DNA from: Spirulina subsalsa PCC 9445
GTDB lineage: Bacteria; Cyanobacteriota; Cyanobacteriia; Cyanobacteriales; Spirulinaceae
DNA length: 64,000 bases
Reading direction: 5' to 3'
NCBI RefSeq assembly: GCF_000314005.1
Contig: NZ_JH980292.1
Location: 4,602,498 to 4,666,497, forward strand
Positions within the stretch are counted from its first letter, which is position 1. Each line of letters opens with the position of its first letter. Position numbers and translations under genes: made by a program. Below are positions 46,389 through 55,864 of this stretch, in pieces. The notes beneath the pieces were generated by a model that saw only the letters and a list, made by a program, of their open reading frames with translations, was not told the DNA's origin and ran no database searches.

Positions 46389-47798
46389 ATGGCTAATCGA
46401 GTTCTCATCGCGGATGATAATAGTGCAATGCGCATTGCAATTCGGGAAATGTTACCGGGGGGGAAATTTGAAGTAGTCGAGGCCGTCGATGGTAAAGCGG
46501 CACTAGCCACCATCAAAGAAGAACACGAAAACCTACGCCTGATTATTCTTAAATACGCTTTGCCCCAGATTGAAGGCTGGAAAATCCTGCAAAAAGCCCA
46601 AATGCACCCCAAACTCCAAAACATCCCGATGGTGTTAGTGGCTACCGAAAAAGATCCCGTTGCCCAAAAATTAGCCGATGTTTTAGACTACTGCGCCGTT
46701 GTTACCCCGCCCTTTGAGCGCAAAACGTTCCAGAAAGCGATTAAATCTGCGATCGCCAACGCCCAACGCCCTCGCACCCCTCAAGACCAACCTAAAGCCC
46801 AACCTAAAGCCCAACCTAAAGCCCAAAAAGCCCCCACTCCCCAAGCCAAAGCCAAAGGAAACCCCGATGATGTCGCTACCCTAATCAGCGCCCACCCTGA
46901 ACCCCATCCCGTCAGTCCCCCACCCTCTCCAGTTGCCCCGGAATCCGAATCCATCCCCATCCCGGACAATGGCGCTCACCCCGTCCATTCTCCCTTAGAA
47001 TTCCTCCCTCCCGGTACTCCCATCCCCTACGAATTTTTCGACTGTGTACAAACCAACGGCAACCGCCGCCAAGCCTATGGTGTTCAAGATATTGCCATGA
47101 GTCCCGATGGCCTCACCTTTTACACCTGCGGCGAAAACAGTTATATCAGCCGTTGGGAACTAGCCACCTTGAGCAAAATTGAGCAATTTAGCCTCTACTC
47201 CAAAGGCGCTCACTGTATTACGGTGAGTCCTGATGGTAGTACCGTTATCAGTGGCGCTCACAATAGCAACCTCAAACTCTGGAATATTATGACCGGGGAA
47301 CTCCTCGACACCCTCAGTGATCAGTCGATGGGGATTAATAGTTTAGCAATTACCCCCGATGGGCAAATTATTATTAGCAGTTCCGCCCACAGTAATATTA
47401 AACTCTGGGACTTCACCACGGGGGAATTGTTGGGACCGCTTAATGATCAATCTATGGCGGTGACATCGGTAGTGATTTCTTCTGATGGTTCAACGGTGTT
47501 CACTGGATCCCACGACAGTAATATTAAGTTCTGGGACTTTGCGACGGGGGAATTGTTGGGGCCGTTAAATGTTAAATCCTTCCGAGTCACAACCCTTGCT
47601 TTAACCCCAGATAATCAATGTATTGTGAGTGGGGATGAACAAGGGATTATTAATATTACTCGTTTGGATACGGGGGAAAATTTACGCACCTTAAAAGCCC
47701 ACCAAACGGCTGTTAATGGGGTAGCTGTGAGTCCTGATGGTTGGTGGATTGTCAGCGCGAGTGATACGGAAATTAAGCTTTGGGGCATTGCGGAGTAG
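46389..47798 (+). CDS. Degenerate receiver plus six-blade WD40 protein
   Basis: This protein of 469 residues has a receiver-like domain (about 1-120) with intact Asp9-Asp10. Lys55 replaces the phospho-acceptor aspartate (ILKYALP), and PPF replaces the usual KPF. Phosphorylation by a kinase is therefore unlikely. A Pro/Gln/Lys linker with tandem PKAQ units follows, then about six WD40-like blades (from QDIAMSPDG). This is one fewer than a closed seven-blade propeller, so a blade may be cryptic or shared with a partner. It appears to form an operon with the previous gene. Confidence 0.88.
   Translation: MANRVLIADDNSAMRIAIREMLPGGKFEVVEAVDGKAALATIKEEHENLRLIILKYALPQIEGWKILQKAQMHPKLQNIPMVLVATEKDPVAQKLADVLDYCAVVTPPFERKTFQKAIKSAIANAQRPRTPQDQPKAQPKAQPKAQKAPTPQAKAKGNPDDVATLISAHPEPHPVSPPPSPVAPESESIPIPDNGAHPVHSPLEFLPPGTPIPYEFFDCVQTNGNRRQAYGVQDIAMSPDGLTFYTCGENSYISRWELATLSKIEQFSLYSKGAHCITVSPDGSTVISGAHNSNLKLWNIMTGELLDTLSDQSMGINSLAITPDGQIIISSSAHSNIKLWDFTTGELLGPLNDQSMAVTSVVISSDGSTVFTGSHDSNIKFWDFATGELLGPLNVKSFRVTTLALTPDNQCIVSGDEQGIINITRLDTGENLRTLKAHQTAVNGVAVSPDGWWIVSASDTEIKLWGIAE
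46788..46828 (+). repeat. 12-bp tandem repeat encoding PKAQ units
   Basis: CCTAAAGCCCAA repeats about three times and encodes the linker repeat Pro-Lys-Ala-Gln. It keeps the frame, so copy number can change freely. Confidence 0.75.
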
Positions 47799-47825
47799 GG
47801 GGAACAGGAAACCAACTCCCTGTAG

Positions 47826-47852
47826 GTTGGGTGGAACGCAGTGTAACCCAAC
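47826..47852. repeat. Short palindromic intergenic repeat, copy 2
   Basis: GTTGGGT (47826-47832) pairs with ACCCAAC (47846-47852), as in the copy at 1807-1833. A related GTTAGGTTGCG...CCTAACCTACG arm follows to about 47895. Confidence 0.6.
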
Positions 47853-47907
47853 ATTGGGAGGATGTTAGGTTGCGCTTTTCCTGTGCCTAACCTACGCTAA
47901 TCCCTCA

Positions 47908-48360
47908 CTATCGGGTAATAAGTCGAGACGCAATGGGCTTTTTCGTGACAGGACTCGAAAGGACAACTGAAGTGCTGGTTTGCCCATACTGACTCAGTTT
48001 ACCGATAATCTGTTCTAGGTGGGCGAGGGAAGAGGCGATCGCACGCACAACAAAGGAAGTGTTTCCCGTGACGTGATGACACTCCAGAATCTCCGGTAAC
48101 TCCTGCATTAAGGCCGTCACTTGAGGATAATGTTCCGGGGAGGTGGTGAGTTGAATAAAGGCCAAAATCGGCAATCCCACAGCCCCCGGATTCAAGTCCG
48201 CCCCATACCCGGCTACAATGCCCGATTCTTCCAGCTTTCGCACTCGTTCGGTGACGGCCGGGGGCGATAGTCCTACTCGTCGCCCCAGTTCGGAAAAGGA
48301 CAAGCGTGCATCTTTCTGTAAGGCTTCGAGGAGTTGCCAGTCTGTATAATCCAGTTGCAT
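47908..48360 (-). CDS. Lrp/AsnC-family transcriptional regulator
   Basis: This regulator of 150 residues has an N-terminal helix-turn-helix (DARLSFSELGRRVGLSPPAVTERVRKLEESGI) and a C-terminal RAM ligand domain with GNTSFVVRAIA. I chose the ATG at 48360 because the family starts just before the LDYTDWQLLEAL helix; the open frame to 48414 adds 18 AT-rich, non-family residues. It is divergent from a LysE-type exporter, a classical arrangement for amino-acid-responsive control. An amino acid is the likely effector, but its identity cannot be read. Confidence 0.92.
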   Translation of the reverse strand: MQLDYTDWQLLEALQKDARLSFSELGRRVGLSPPAVTERVRKLEESGIVAGYGADLNPGAVGLPILAFIQLTTSPEHYPQVTALMQELPEILECHHVTGNTSFVVRAIASSLAHLEQIIGKLSQYGQTSTSVVLSSPVTKKPIASRLITR

Positions 48361-48496
48361 CTTCAATTTAAAAGCAATTTTTATATTATAGCTTAAACTT
48401 AGTGCATAAATCAAGAGTTTTGCTTAAATTTTCTCTTTATTTTCGCCTAATATTCCTTTAAATTAAAACTAAGCTTTTAAACCCACTCTCTTCACC
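48361..48496. promoter_or_regulatory. Divergent promoter region of lrp-like and lysE-like genes
   Basis: 136 bases of AT-rich DNA lie between the two divergent starts, with repeated AAGCTTTT, GCTTAAA and TTTAAAAGC pieces, suited to an Lrp-type operator. No single palindrome stands out. Confidence 0.45.
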
Positions 48497-49132
48497 ATGT
48501 TACCTCTATTTTTACAAGGAATGGTCTTTGGATTTGCGATCGCCGCTCCCATCGGGGCCATTGGTTTTCTCTGCATTCAACGCACCCTCAACCATGGTCG
48601 TCTGATTGGCTTACTCTCTGGTTTAGGGGCCGCCACAGCCGACGGAATTTATGGCTGTATTGCCAGTTTAGGCCTCGGTTTGATGAATCCCCTCCTAGAC
48701 CATCAAGGGCTGTTACGTCTCTTAGGGGGGCTGTTTCTAGTTTATTTAGGAGTCCAAACCTTCACCAGCAAACCCCCTTCTCCTGACCCAGAAACCCTCT
48801 CCGCGACGGCCTCCATGAATGGCTTCTTTGCCTACAGTTCCACGCTTTTTTTAACCCTGACAAATCCCTTGACAATTTTTTTCTTTTTGAGTATCTTTTC
48901 TGGGTTAGGGTTAGGAGAGCATCACCATTTTTTAACCGCTTTTCCTTTAATTTTGGGGGTTTTCACCGGGTCGGCGTTGTGGTGGTTATTGTTAAGTTCT
49001 GGGGTTAATCACTTACGCCACAAGGTTCTCTCTAACACCTTCACCGTGGACAAATTAAAATGGATTAATCGCTTGTCGGGGATTATTTTGATTAGTTTTG
49101 CTGTGATTCTGTTCTACAGCAATTTTGAATAG
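48497..49132 (+). CDS. LysE-family amino-acid exporter
   Basis: This inner-membrane exporter of 211 residues has about six hydrophobic spans. The N-terminal pattern GFAIAAPIGAIGFLCIQRTL and the following GLGAATADGIYG are typical of LysE/RhtB proteins, which export amino acids or related compounds. The substrate is not evident. Its divergent neighbour is an Lrp-type regulator, which probably controls it. The stop lies inside the convergent HicB-like gene (41-base overlap). Confidence 0.9.
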   Translation: MLPLFLQGMVFGFAIAAPIGAIGFLCIQRTLNHGRLIGLLSGLGAATADGIYGCIASLGLGLMNPLLDHQGLLRLLGGLFLVYLGVQTFTSKPPSPDPETLSATASMNGFFAYSSTLFLTLTNPLTIFFFLSIFSGLGLGEHHHFLTAFPLILGVFTGSALWWLLLSSGVNHLRHKVLSNTFTVDKLKWINRLSGIILISFAVILFYSNFE

Positions 49133-49349
49133 TTTGGGGTGGGGGTAATTCATGAGTTCCCCCAATCTGGCGACGTTCAATTTCTGAAGCATCAGCCATC
49201 TCCAAAAAAAGTTCGATCGCTTCTATTAAATTCGATCGCGCTTCTTCCACCGTGTCACCTTGACTCGCCAGATCAAGTTCCGGACACAAAGAAAAATATC
49301 CATCACCTTCTCTCTCAATAATTGCCGTTAACCGTCGAGTTTTTTGCAT
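49092..49349 (-). CDS. Solo HicB-like antitoxin domain protein
   Basis: The protein has 85 residues from the ATG at 49349, with a GTG at 49364 as an alternative. The HicB core is clear: TAIIEREGDGYFSLCPELDLASQGDTVEEARSNLIEAIELFLE. No HicA toxin gene (60-80 residues with a catalytic His) is adjacent, and the usual DNA-binding C-terminus is absent. The extreme C-terminus, past about residue 60, overlaps the end of the exporter gene, so the frame may have been extended by loss of an earlier stop. It may be an orphan regulator or a remnant. Confidence 0.75.
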   Translation of the reverse strand: MQKTRRLTAIIEREGDGYFSLCPELDLASQGDTVEEARSNLIEAIELFLEMADASEIERRQIGGTHELPPPQTIQNCCRTESQQN

Positions 49350-49373
49350 TTGATGATAATTCACAATCAGAAA

Positions 49374-50918
49374 TCAAGTTAACTCACACTCAGATAAGCG
49401 TTGAGCAAAAACGGGCGCGTGTTTCCACCAAGACATCCCCCCCACCCAACGACGGGAGGGTAAATGACCGGGGGGGGCTTTGAGGTTAAACTGAAAATAC
49501 TTGAGACTGTGGGGATCATGTAAAACCCAACCGAGGCGATCGCAAAATAAATTACATTGTCCCCCAACCTCCTCATAAATCGCCGCCTGAACCCGAAATC
49601 CAAACAGTCCCTGACTCGCTTCATACCAAAACAGATCAATGGCCTGCAAATCCCCACAAGGTAAACGCGCTAAATCACTATTCGATAAATAAGCACCCTC
49701 CCGTTTACCCGATAACTCACACAAAATCCGCCAAGTCTCATCATCGGCCGCTTGCCAGCGTTTGCGTTTTAAGAGGTCTTGTAACCCATTGTAATCAATC
49801 ACAATAGGTTCTCGATCCACCTCTTGCAAGGCCTGAAATAGAGGACTCGGAGTCATACTTTCTTGACGCGGCATTAACTGTAAAGAGTCCTCCTCTTGTT
49901 CCTGTGTTTCTTCTCGGGAAATTGCTACGGTGGGCTGATTGGGGTCGGTGACAGGACGGGAAATAAAAGTCGAGGCAGGGGAACCTGTGACGAGAGGAGA
50001 GGACGTTAGGGGAGGGGGAGGGGGAGGTTTGCGTGTAGGTCGTCCCAGTAATTTTAACAGAGCCTCAGCCGACTGCACCCGTTGACGAAGGGAGGGCGAA
50101 ATCATCAGGTTTAACACCTTATTGAGTTTAGGACTAATGGTGGTATCTGGGCTTAAAAACTTGCGCCATTCCCAACGTTCATTTAGCACATCAAACATCG
50201 CTTCGGGAGAGACTCCCGTGAGTAGGTGGAGACAAGTCACCCCTAAACTAAATAAATCACTAGCGGGTAACACTTTACCCCGCAATTGTTCAGGAGCCAT
50301 AAATCCGGGGGTGCCGATAATCGTTGCTCCTCCCATGATGGCCGTTTGGGTCAACATTCGCGCTACCCCAAAGTCAATCAAGACAAAACGGCGATCGCTT
50401 TTTCGCCACATAATATTCTCCGGTTTAATATCCCGGTGAATTACATTCCGTTCATGGATATATTGCAAAACAGGCAACAAATCCCGCAAAAGTCGCCAAA
50501 TCTGAGCCTCTTTATCCCGGACTCGTTGCCATAACTTGGCTGAAATGACCTGTCCCTCAATGAATTCCTGCACCAAATAGAGACGGTTTTCTACCTCAAA
50601 ATAAGCCAAAAGGGTGGGAATTTGGGGATGCTGACCCAACTCACTCAAACGCACAGCTTCTTGAGCAAATAATTCCTTCGCTTTCTTCAGTACAGCCGGA
50701 CTCGCCTGTTGTAGATACAATTGTTTAATCGCACAGGGAGGATGTTGAGGTAAATGTTCATCCACCCCCAAAAACGTCCGACCGAAACCCCCTTGACCTA
50801 ATAATTTAACCGCGTGGTATCGTTCTTTTAGCAGGAGTGCCGCCCCACAAGTCTCACAACTCGGGCTGAGATTGCTATTATGGGGTTTAGAACAGCTTGG
50901 ATTAAGGCAATAAACCAT
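49374..50918 (-). CDS. Ser/Thr protein kinase with C-terminal GUN4 domain
   Basis: This protein of 514 residues starts with a four-cysteine zinc-ribbon-like motif (Cys4, Cys9, Cys21, Cys24). The kinase domain (about 33-295) has the glycine loop GQGGFGRTF, catalytic Lys65, HRDIKPEN (Asp163), DFG (182-184) and APEQ. A Pro/Thr linker leads to a GUN4-like domain (about 355-500), with YNGLQDLLKRKRWQAADDET, CGDLQAIDLFW and FGFRVQAAIY. GUN4 domains bind tetrapyrroles in chlorophyll synthesis, so the kinase could respond to a bilin or porphyrin; that link is inferred. Confidence 0.92.
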   Translation of the reverse strand: MVYCLNPSCSKPHNSNLSPSCETCGAALLLKERYHAVKLLGQGGFGRTFLGVDEHLPQHPPCAIKQLYLQQASPAVLKKAKELFAQEAVRLSELGQHPQIPTLLAYFEVENRLYLVQEFIEGQVISAKLWQRVRDKEAQIWRLLRDLLPVLQYIHERNVIHRDIKPENIMWRKSDRRFVLIDFGVARMLTQTAIMGGATIIGTPGFMAPEQLRGKVLPASDLFSLGVTCLHLLTGVSPEAMFDVLNERWEWRKFLSPDTTISPKLNKVLNLMISPSLRQRVQSAEALLKLLGRPTRKPPPPPPLTSSPLVTGSPASTFISRPVTDPNQPTVAISREETQEQEEDSLQLMPRQESMTPSPLFQALQEVDREPIVIDYNGLQDLLKRKRWQAADDETWRILCELSGKREGAYLSNSDLARLPCGDLQAIDLFWYEASQGLFGFRVQAAIYEEVGGQCNLFCDRLGWVLHDPHSLKYFQFNLKAPPGHLPSRRWVGGMSWWKHAPVFAQRLSECELT

Positions 50919-51001
50919 AATGGGGCTAGGTACAGGCGTTTATTCAAGTATAAATTGAGTAGGGTTGGAAATTGTCCATTGAAATCTTGAGTGATCTTTA
51001 C

Positions 51002-51802
51002 ATGAATCCCATACATTCTCCCCAGTTGACCCCCTCAGAAAGTACAGCAGAAATTACAATTGATGTTTCGGCTAAAACCTCATCGGATCAGATTATCCGG
51101 ATGGAAAATGTAACGAAAGTTTACGGCACCGGAGAGGCGGAAGTTCGTGCCTTAGCAGGGGTAAATTTTAGGTTAGAAAACCATGAATATTGTGCCATCA
51201 TGGGGCCGTCGGGATCGGGAAAATCCACCATGATGAACATGATCGGCTGTTTAGATCGTCCCACCTCTGGACGCTATGATCTTGATGGAATTGATGTCAC
51301 CACTTTATCAGAATCCCAACTCGCAGAAGTCCGTAACCGCAAAATTGGGTTTGTTTTCCAACAGTATCACTTACTCCCTCAATCCAGCGCCCTCGATAAT
51401 GTAGTGTTGCCTATGATTTATGCTGGGGTAGAGCATGGGGAACGGTGCGATCGCGCGGCGGCAGCCTTAGAAAAAGTGGGATTAGGCAATCGCCTTCATT
51501 ATAGACCTAATCAACTTTCTGGTGGTCAACAACAACGAGTTGCGATCGCCCGCGCCATCGTCAACCACCCCATTATACTCCTCGCCGACGAACCCACAGG
51601 AGCCCTAGACTCCCGCACCGCCAACGAAATCCTCGATCTCTTCACCGAATTAAATCAAGGGGGAATGACCGTTATTTTAGTCACCCATGAAGCAGATGTA
51701 GCCAGTCGCACCCGACGCATTGCTTGGTTTAAAGACGGAACCGTTTTATATTCCCATCTCACCCCCGATCAAATTAAAGAAGTCGCCCTAGAACCCCATT
51801 AA
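51002..51802 (+). CDS. ABC transporter ATPase (LolD/MacB/DevA type)
   Basis: This ATPase subunit of 266 residues has Walker [11 protein letters not shown]-loop [10 protein letters not shown], signature LSGGQQQR, Walker [13 protein letters not shown] and H-loop VTHEAD. The pattern and the absence of a membrane part place it in the MacB/LolD/DevA group, which works with periplasmic-facing permeases for lipid, glycolipid or macrolide export. No permease is adjacent, so the partner lies elsewhere. I chose the ATG at 51002; a TTG at 50972 would add ten residues. Confidence 0.93.
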   Translation: MNPIHSPQLTPSESTAEITIDVSAKTSSDQIIRMENVTKVYGTGEAEVRALAGVNFRLENHEYCAIMGPSGSGKSTMMNMIGCLDRPTSGRYDLDGIDVTTLSESQLAEVRNRKIGFVFQQYHLLPQSSALDNVVLPMIYAGVEHGERCDRAAAALEKVGLGNRLHYRPNQLSGGQQQRVAIARAIVNHPIILLADEPTGALDSRTANEILDLFTELNQGGMTVILVTHEADVASRTRRIAWFKDGTVLYSHLTPDQIKEVALEPH

Positions 51803-52204
51803 ATTTATAAAAATTTGTAGCCATTAATACAAAAAATAGAATGAACTTAAGCATTAGTTCTGTTGTCAAATGCCCCTGCATAAAGGCTTAAAAAGGGACA
51901 GAATTAAGTTTTTTTGACTTTTTTCCTAATTTGTGAAGCATTGTCACCGATTTTAGAAAATTACCTTAAAATCAGAATAATAGCTGAGGTTAATACGCTT
52001 ACTTTTTGATAATCAACAACAGGGAGCAGAGAATTAGACTCCCCATAGCCGTGAGTTAAATCGGAACTAAAACTGAGTCACTCCCTCGTTTAAGTTTGAC
52101 CCTATTTTTCAGAAAATATAGTTTCATTTAAGTATATTTTCGGGCTTGTTTTGTCTATTTCCCACTCTATCTATAACTCCCTACTCAGCCCATAGAAACT
52201 CGTC
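51803..52204. other. AT-rich intergenic region upstream of the MASE-like kinase
   Basis: 402 bases with no open frame or RNA I recognise. It contains several T and A tracts and an imperfect TTTAAGT repeat near 52095-52135. It probably holds the promoter of the following gene. Confidence 0.4.
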
Positions 52205-54109
52205 ATGACCGACTATCGATTACCTATCTCTAACAGCTTTATGTCTAGCTTTCTCTTCAAATCATCCCCCATTCCCTATCACACCTTACTCGGGGTTATG
52301 ATTCTTTGTTTAATCCCCTTTGGCTTAGAAGTTCTAGGCTTTGATTTCAGTACCATTCGACCTCTAGTTTCGCTACAAGACTTAGCCAAGCAAAGTCCCA
52401 CCCAAATGTTGGACAGTATGCACTATTCCCTTGCGGGGAGTTTTGTTCATTCTCTCCTAGAATGGAGTGCATTTTGTACCGCTCTTTTTACCGCTATTCT
52501 CGCCTTTGTTCACTTCACCTTTAACCGAGATATTGTTACCCCTATTATCGGTATTGCTCTGTTTTATGCAGGCTGTATGGATGGATTTCATACCCTCGCC
52601 GCCGATCGTTTAATTGAAGGCGTTGCTAGTAGTGAAACCCTCATTCCCTTTACTTGGGCAATGTGTCGCCTCTTTAGTGCTGTGATTATGATTGCTGGGG
52701 CTAGTATTTTCCTAATCCGTAAACCCATTAAAATATGCAGCAGTCTGAGTTTTATTGCCGTCGCGGCTGTTCTTTCTGGCATTATTGCTTACAGTACAAT
52801 TTTAATGTGTGTGCGCAGTAATAACCTGCCCATCACCCTATTTCCAGACTCCATTATTACCCGACCTTGGGACGTATTACCCCTAGTATTATTTGCCGGA
52901 GCCGGATTTTTTGTTTTTCCCCAATTGTGTTATCGTCATCCCAGTTTATTTTCCCAAGCCTTATTAGTCAGTACCGTTCCTCAAGTTATTACTCAAATTC
53001 ACATGGCCTTCGGTTCAAGTGAACTTTTTGATAGTAATTTTAACGTGGCTCACTTCCTAAAAATTGTGGCTTATCTCGTTCCCTTTGTGGGGCTATGTTG
53101 TAGTTATATTCAAATTAACCGAGAAAAGACTCAAACCGTTACCGAACTGGAAAAAACTAAAAAATCTCTGCTGAATCAAACCGAAGCGCTCGCCCAAACC
53201 AACTACTCTCTCCAAACATCAGAATTACTACTGCGTGAACAGAAAGACGAATTAGAAGAAGCCCTGAAAAAACTGCAAAATACCCAGTTTCAGTTAGTCC
53301 AAACTGAAAAAATGTCAAGTTTGGGGCAGTTAGTGGCTGGGGTTGCCCATGAGATTAATAATCCGGTTAACTTTATTTATGGCAACTTGATCCATGCTGA
53401 TGAATATACCAAAAATATTTTACAAATCATGGATTTATATCAGCTTTACTACCCCCATCCTGCCCCAGAAATTCGGGAAACAATGGATGATTTAGATGTT
53501 GAATTTGTCCTAGAAGATTTTCCCAAACTCATGGCATCAATGCAAATGGGAGCCAAGCGCATTAAAGAAATTGTGTTAGCCTTGCGCAACTTTTCCCGCA
53601 TGGATGAAGCGGAATTAAAATCCGTTAATATTCACGATGGGTTAGATAGCACCCTGACTATTCTGTATAACCAAATGAAAGAGAAACCGGAATGTCAAGC
53701 CATTGAAGTGATTAAAAACTATCAAAATTTGCCTGATGTGGAATGTTATGCCGGACAGTTAAATCAAGTGTTTATGAACTTAATCAGTAATGCTATTGAT
53801 GCCTTAGAACCTCTGCGTGAGAAGGAACAATCTCCTCCCTCAACACCCACCCTATGGATTGAAACCGAACATATCGATTCTCAAATTTATATCCGCATTC
53901 GCGATAATGGATCGGGGATTCCTGAAGAGATTAAACATCGTCTATTTGACCCCTTTTTCACCACCAAAGGCATCGGTAAAGGCACAGGTTTAGGACTCTC
54001 GATTAGTTACCAAATTATTGTAGAACGTCATCAAGGGAATTTATCCTGTAGTTCGGATTGCACTCGCGGCACAGAATTTGTTATTCAAATCCCAGTTTAT
54101 CAGGGGTGA
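52205..54109 (+). CDS. Membrane sensor histidine kinase with MASE-like N-terminus
   Basis: This kinase of 634 residues has about eight hydrophobic spans in its first 305 residues. The arrangement ([41 protein letters not shown]) resembles MASE3 sensory domains. A coiled linker leads to the H-box with His382 (HEINNPVNF) and ATPase motifs DNGSGIP and GTGLGLS. Its kinase core is closely similar to those of the PAS and GAF kinases in this window, suggesting a shared ancestor. The stop overlaps the convergent ExbB gene by ten bases. Confidence 0.9.
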   Translation: MTDYRLPISNSFMSSFLFKSSPIPYHTLLGVMILCLIPFGLEVLGFDFSTIRPLVSLQDLAKQSPTQMLDSMHYSLAGSFVHSLLEWSAFCTALFTAILAFVHFTFNRDIVTPIIGIALFYAGCMDGFHTLAADRLIEGVASSETLIPFTWAMCRLFSAVIMIAGASIFLIRKPIKICSSLSFIAVAAVLSGIIAYSTILMCVRSNNLPITLFPDSIITRPWDVLPLVLFAGAGFFVFPQLCYRHPSLFSQALLVSTVPQVITQIHMAFGSSELFDSNFNVAHFLKIVAYLVPFVGLCCSYIQINREKTQTVTELEKTKKSLLNQTEALAQTNYSLQTSELLLREQKDELEEALKKLQNTQFQLVQTEKMSSLGQLVAGVAHEINNPVNFIYGNLIHADEYTKNILQIMDLYQLYYPHPAPEIRETMDDLDVEFVLEDFPKLMASMQMGAKRIKEIVLALRNFSRMDEAELKSVNIHDGLDSTLTILYNQMKEKPECQAIEVIKNYQNLPDVECYAGQLNQVFMNLISNAIDALEPLREKEQSPPSTPTLWIETEHIDSQIYIRIRDNGSGIPEEIKHRLFDPFFTTKGIGKGTGLGLSISYQIIVERHQGNLSCSSDCTRGTEFVIQIPVYQG

Positions 54110-54741
54110 TAGTTACGGGAGTAATAATGACGATATAATAATTCTAACTGTCCTCCTAACTCCTGAATTAAAGCCAATTGCCGTAAATATAACCCGCGAA
54201 AACTATTGGCAAAGAGGAGAGTAATAATGGCCACAACTAACCCCATTCCGGTGGAAACTAATGCCTCACTAATTCCTCCCGTCACGGCTTGGGGAGTGCT
54301 GCCGCTTAAATCGCCGATTTGTAACCCGGAAAAGGCCTGCATGAGGCCTAAAATCGTCCCCAATAGCCCTAAAAGGGGGGCAACGGTGATAATGGTTTCA
54401 AACACCGTGTTAAAGCGTTTCAGGATGGGTAATTCCGCTTGAGTGGCACTTTCGAGGGCGAGGCGAAACTCTTCGGGGGTGGGGTGATCGAGAGAGAGGG
54501 CAACCCAAAAAATCCGGGGTAGGGGTAGGGTAAGATTAGCTTGGAGGAGTTGATAAGCGCGATCGCACTCCCGAGGATACAACCGCAAAACCGCCTCAAT
54601 CACCCCCCGTTGACGACGCTGCACCCGTAACCAAAAGAACACCCGTTCCCCAATTAACACCATAGCCAACAGAGAACACCCCAAAAGCGGCACCGTCACC
54701 CAGCCACCAGCTACAACCGGAATAACACTCAACATCACCAT
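54100..54741 (-). CDS. exbB: ExbB/TolQ-family proton-channel protein
   Basis: This inner-membrane protein of 213 residues uses the proton gradient to energise outer-membrane transport with ExbD/TonB- or TolR-type partners. Hydrophobic spans lie near the N-terminus and at about 126-150 and 170-195. The hallmark VAPLLGLLGTILGLMQAFS and the later TGGISEALVSTGMGLVVAI are present. I chose the ATG at 54741; a TTG at 54759 is possible. exbD is not adjacent here. Confidence 0.9.
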   Translation of the reverse strand: MVMLSVIPVVAGGWVTVPLLGCSLLAMVLIGERVFFWLRVQRRQRGVIEAVLRLYPRECDRAYQLLQANLTLPLPRIFWVALSLDHPTPEEFRLALESATQAELPILKRFNTVFETIITVAPLLGLLGTILGLMQAFSGLQIGDLSGSTPQAVTGGISEALVSTGMGLVVAIITLLFANSFRGLYLRQLALIQELGGQLELLYRHYYSRNYHP

Positions 54742-54767
54742 GAAATCTAACCTATCCAATTTAAACC

Positions 54768-55601
54768 ATGAAATTCAACCTAGGATGTCAATTAAACTAC
54801 AACATTGCCAGCGATAGTACCTTAATTTTTAACGTCGCAGTTTGCAATAATCGCTTTCAAAATATCCTGCACGAAGACCTACAGATTACCTCCCAAGTTA
54901 AAGTCGATAAATATACCTCTTCCGAACTGGAAAATCGCTATATTCGGGTTAACTCATCCCCCGGAAAATTACAGCTATCCTACCAAGCCACCGTAGAATT
55001 GAAACATTTTGAAGAATCCCCCCATAATATCCCCGAAGTCCCCCCCGCCCAACTGCCCTTAAACGTCCTGCCCTATTTATACCCGAGTCGTTACTGTGAG
55101 TCAGATCGCCTCATCCGATTTGCTCAAACCGAATTCGGGCATTTAGTGCCAGATTATTCTAGGGTAACGGCAATGTGTAACTGGATCTATGAAAATGTCG
55201 CCTATTTGTCAGGGAGTACCAATGCTCATACTTCAGCCTTTAACACGGTGACAGAACGGGCTGGAGTCTGTCGAGATTTCGCCCATTTAGGCATTGCTTT
55301 ATGTCGGGCTTTAAACATCCCCGCCCGCTTTGTAACGGGATATGCCTATAATTTAAAGCCTCCAGATTTTCATGCTTATTTTGAGGCCTATTTAGGCTGT
55401 CGTTGGTATTTATTTGATGCCACTCGTTTAGTTCCCCGCACGGGACTAATTCGCATCGGTACGGGAAGAGATGCGGCAGATGTTGCCTTTGCCACGATTT
55501 TCGGTTCCGTTGTAATGGAACAAATGGACTTGTTTGTAGACTGTATCAGTGTTGGTGAGTCTCCCCTCTATACTGATCAGGCGATCGCTTTTTTAGAGTA
55601 G
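54768..55601 (+). CDS. Transglutaminase-like cysteine peptidase family protein
   Basis: This protein of 277 residues has an N-terminal beta-rich segment (about 1-105) and a transglutaminase-core fold. The catalytic triad is visible: Cys168 (AGVCRDFAHL), His202 (DFHAYFEAYL) and Asp217 (LFDATRLV). This group usually acts as a cysteine peptidase or amidase, not as a crosslinking enzyme. No signal peptide is obvious. It is divergent from exbB with 26 bases between the starts. Confidence 0.9.
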   Translation: MKFNLGCQLNYNIASDSTLIFNVAVCNNRFQNILHEDLQITSQVKVDKYTSSELENRYIRVNSSPGKLQLSYQATVELKHFEESPHNIPEVPPAQLPLNVLPYLYPSRYCESDRLIRFAQTEFGHLVPDYSRVTAMCNWIYENVAYLSGSTNAHTSAFNTVTERAGVCRDFAHLGIALCRALNIPARFVTGYAYNLKPPDFHAYFEAYLGCRWYLFDATRLVPRTGLIRIGTGRDAADVAFATIFGSVVMEQMDLFVDCISVGESPLYTDQAIAFLE

Positions 55602-55610
55602 GGCGTTAGG

Positions 55611-55692
55611 GGACAGGGAGCAGGGGAGAGGGAATAGGGAATAATTCTTGATACCTCGACTCCCGACTCCCTAGGGCGCAATGCTTGCGCCC
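55611..55692. repeat. Purine-rich tract followed by a GGGCGCAA hairpin
   Basis: GGGACAGGGAGCAGGGG units match the pyrimidine tract at 36173-36240. A perfect hairpin GGGCGCAA/TTGCGCCC (55674-55692, 3-base loop) follows. A later hairpin-like CCCTCC...AAGGGG (about 55765-55792) resembles an IS605-type end. The rest of the gap to 55864 holds no gene I can support. Confidence 0.5.
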
Positions 55693-55864
55693 CTACACCG
55701 ACTCCCCATCTCCTCCTCAGCCTTGGATTCCATAAGCAGCACAAACTGGGTTGCTATCCATCCCCTCCCTGCAAGCGAGGAAGGGGAATTCCGCAACATT
55801 TTTGTTAAACTAACTACAACATGACTCTATGAATACCCTGTAAAATGATTCACTACAACGGGGT

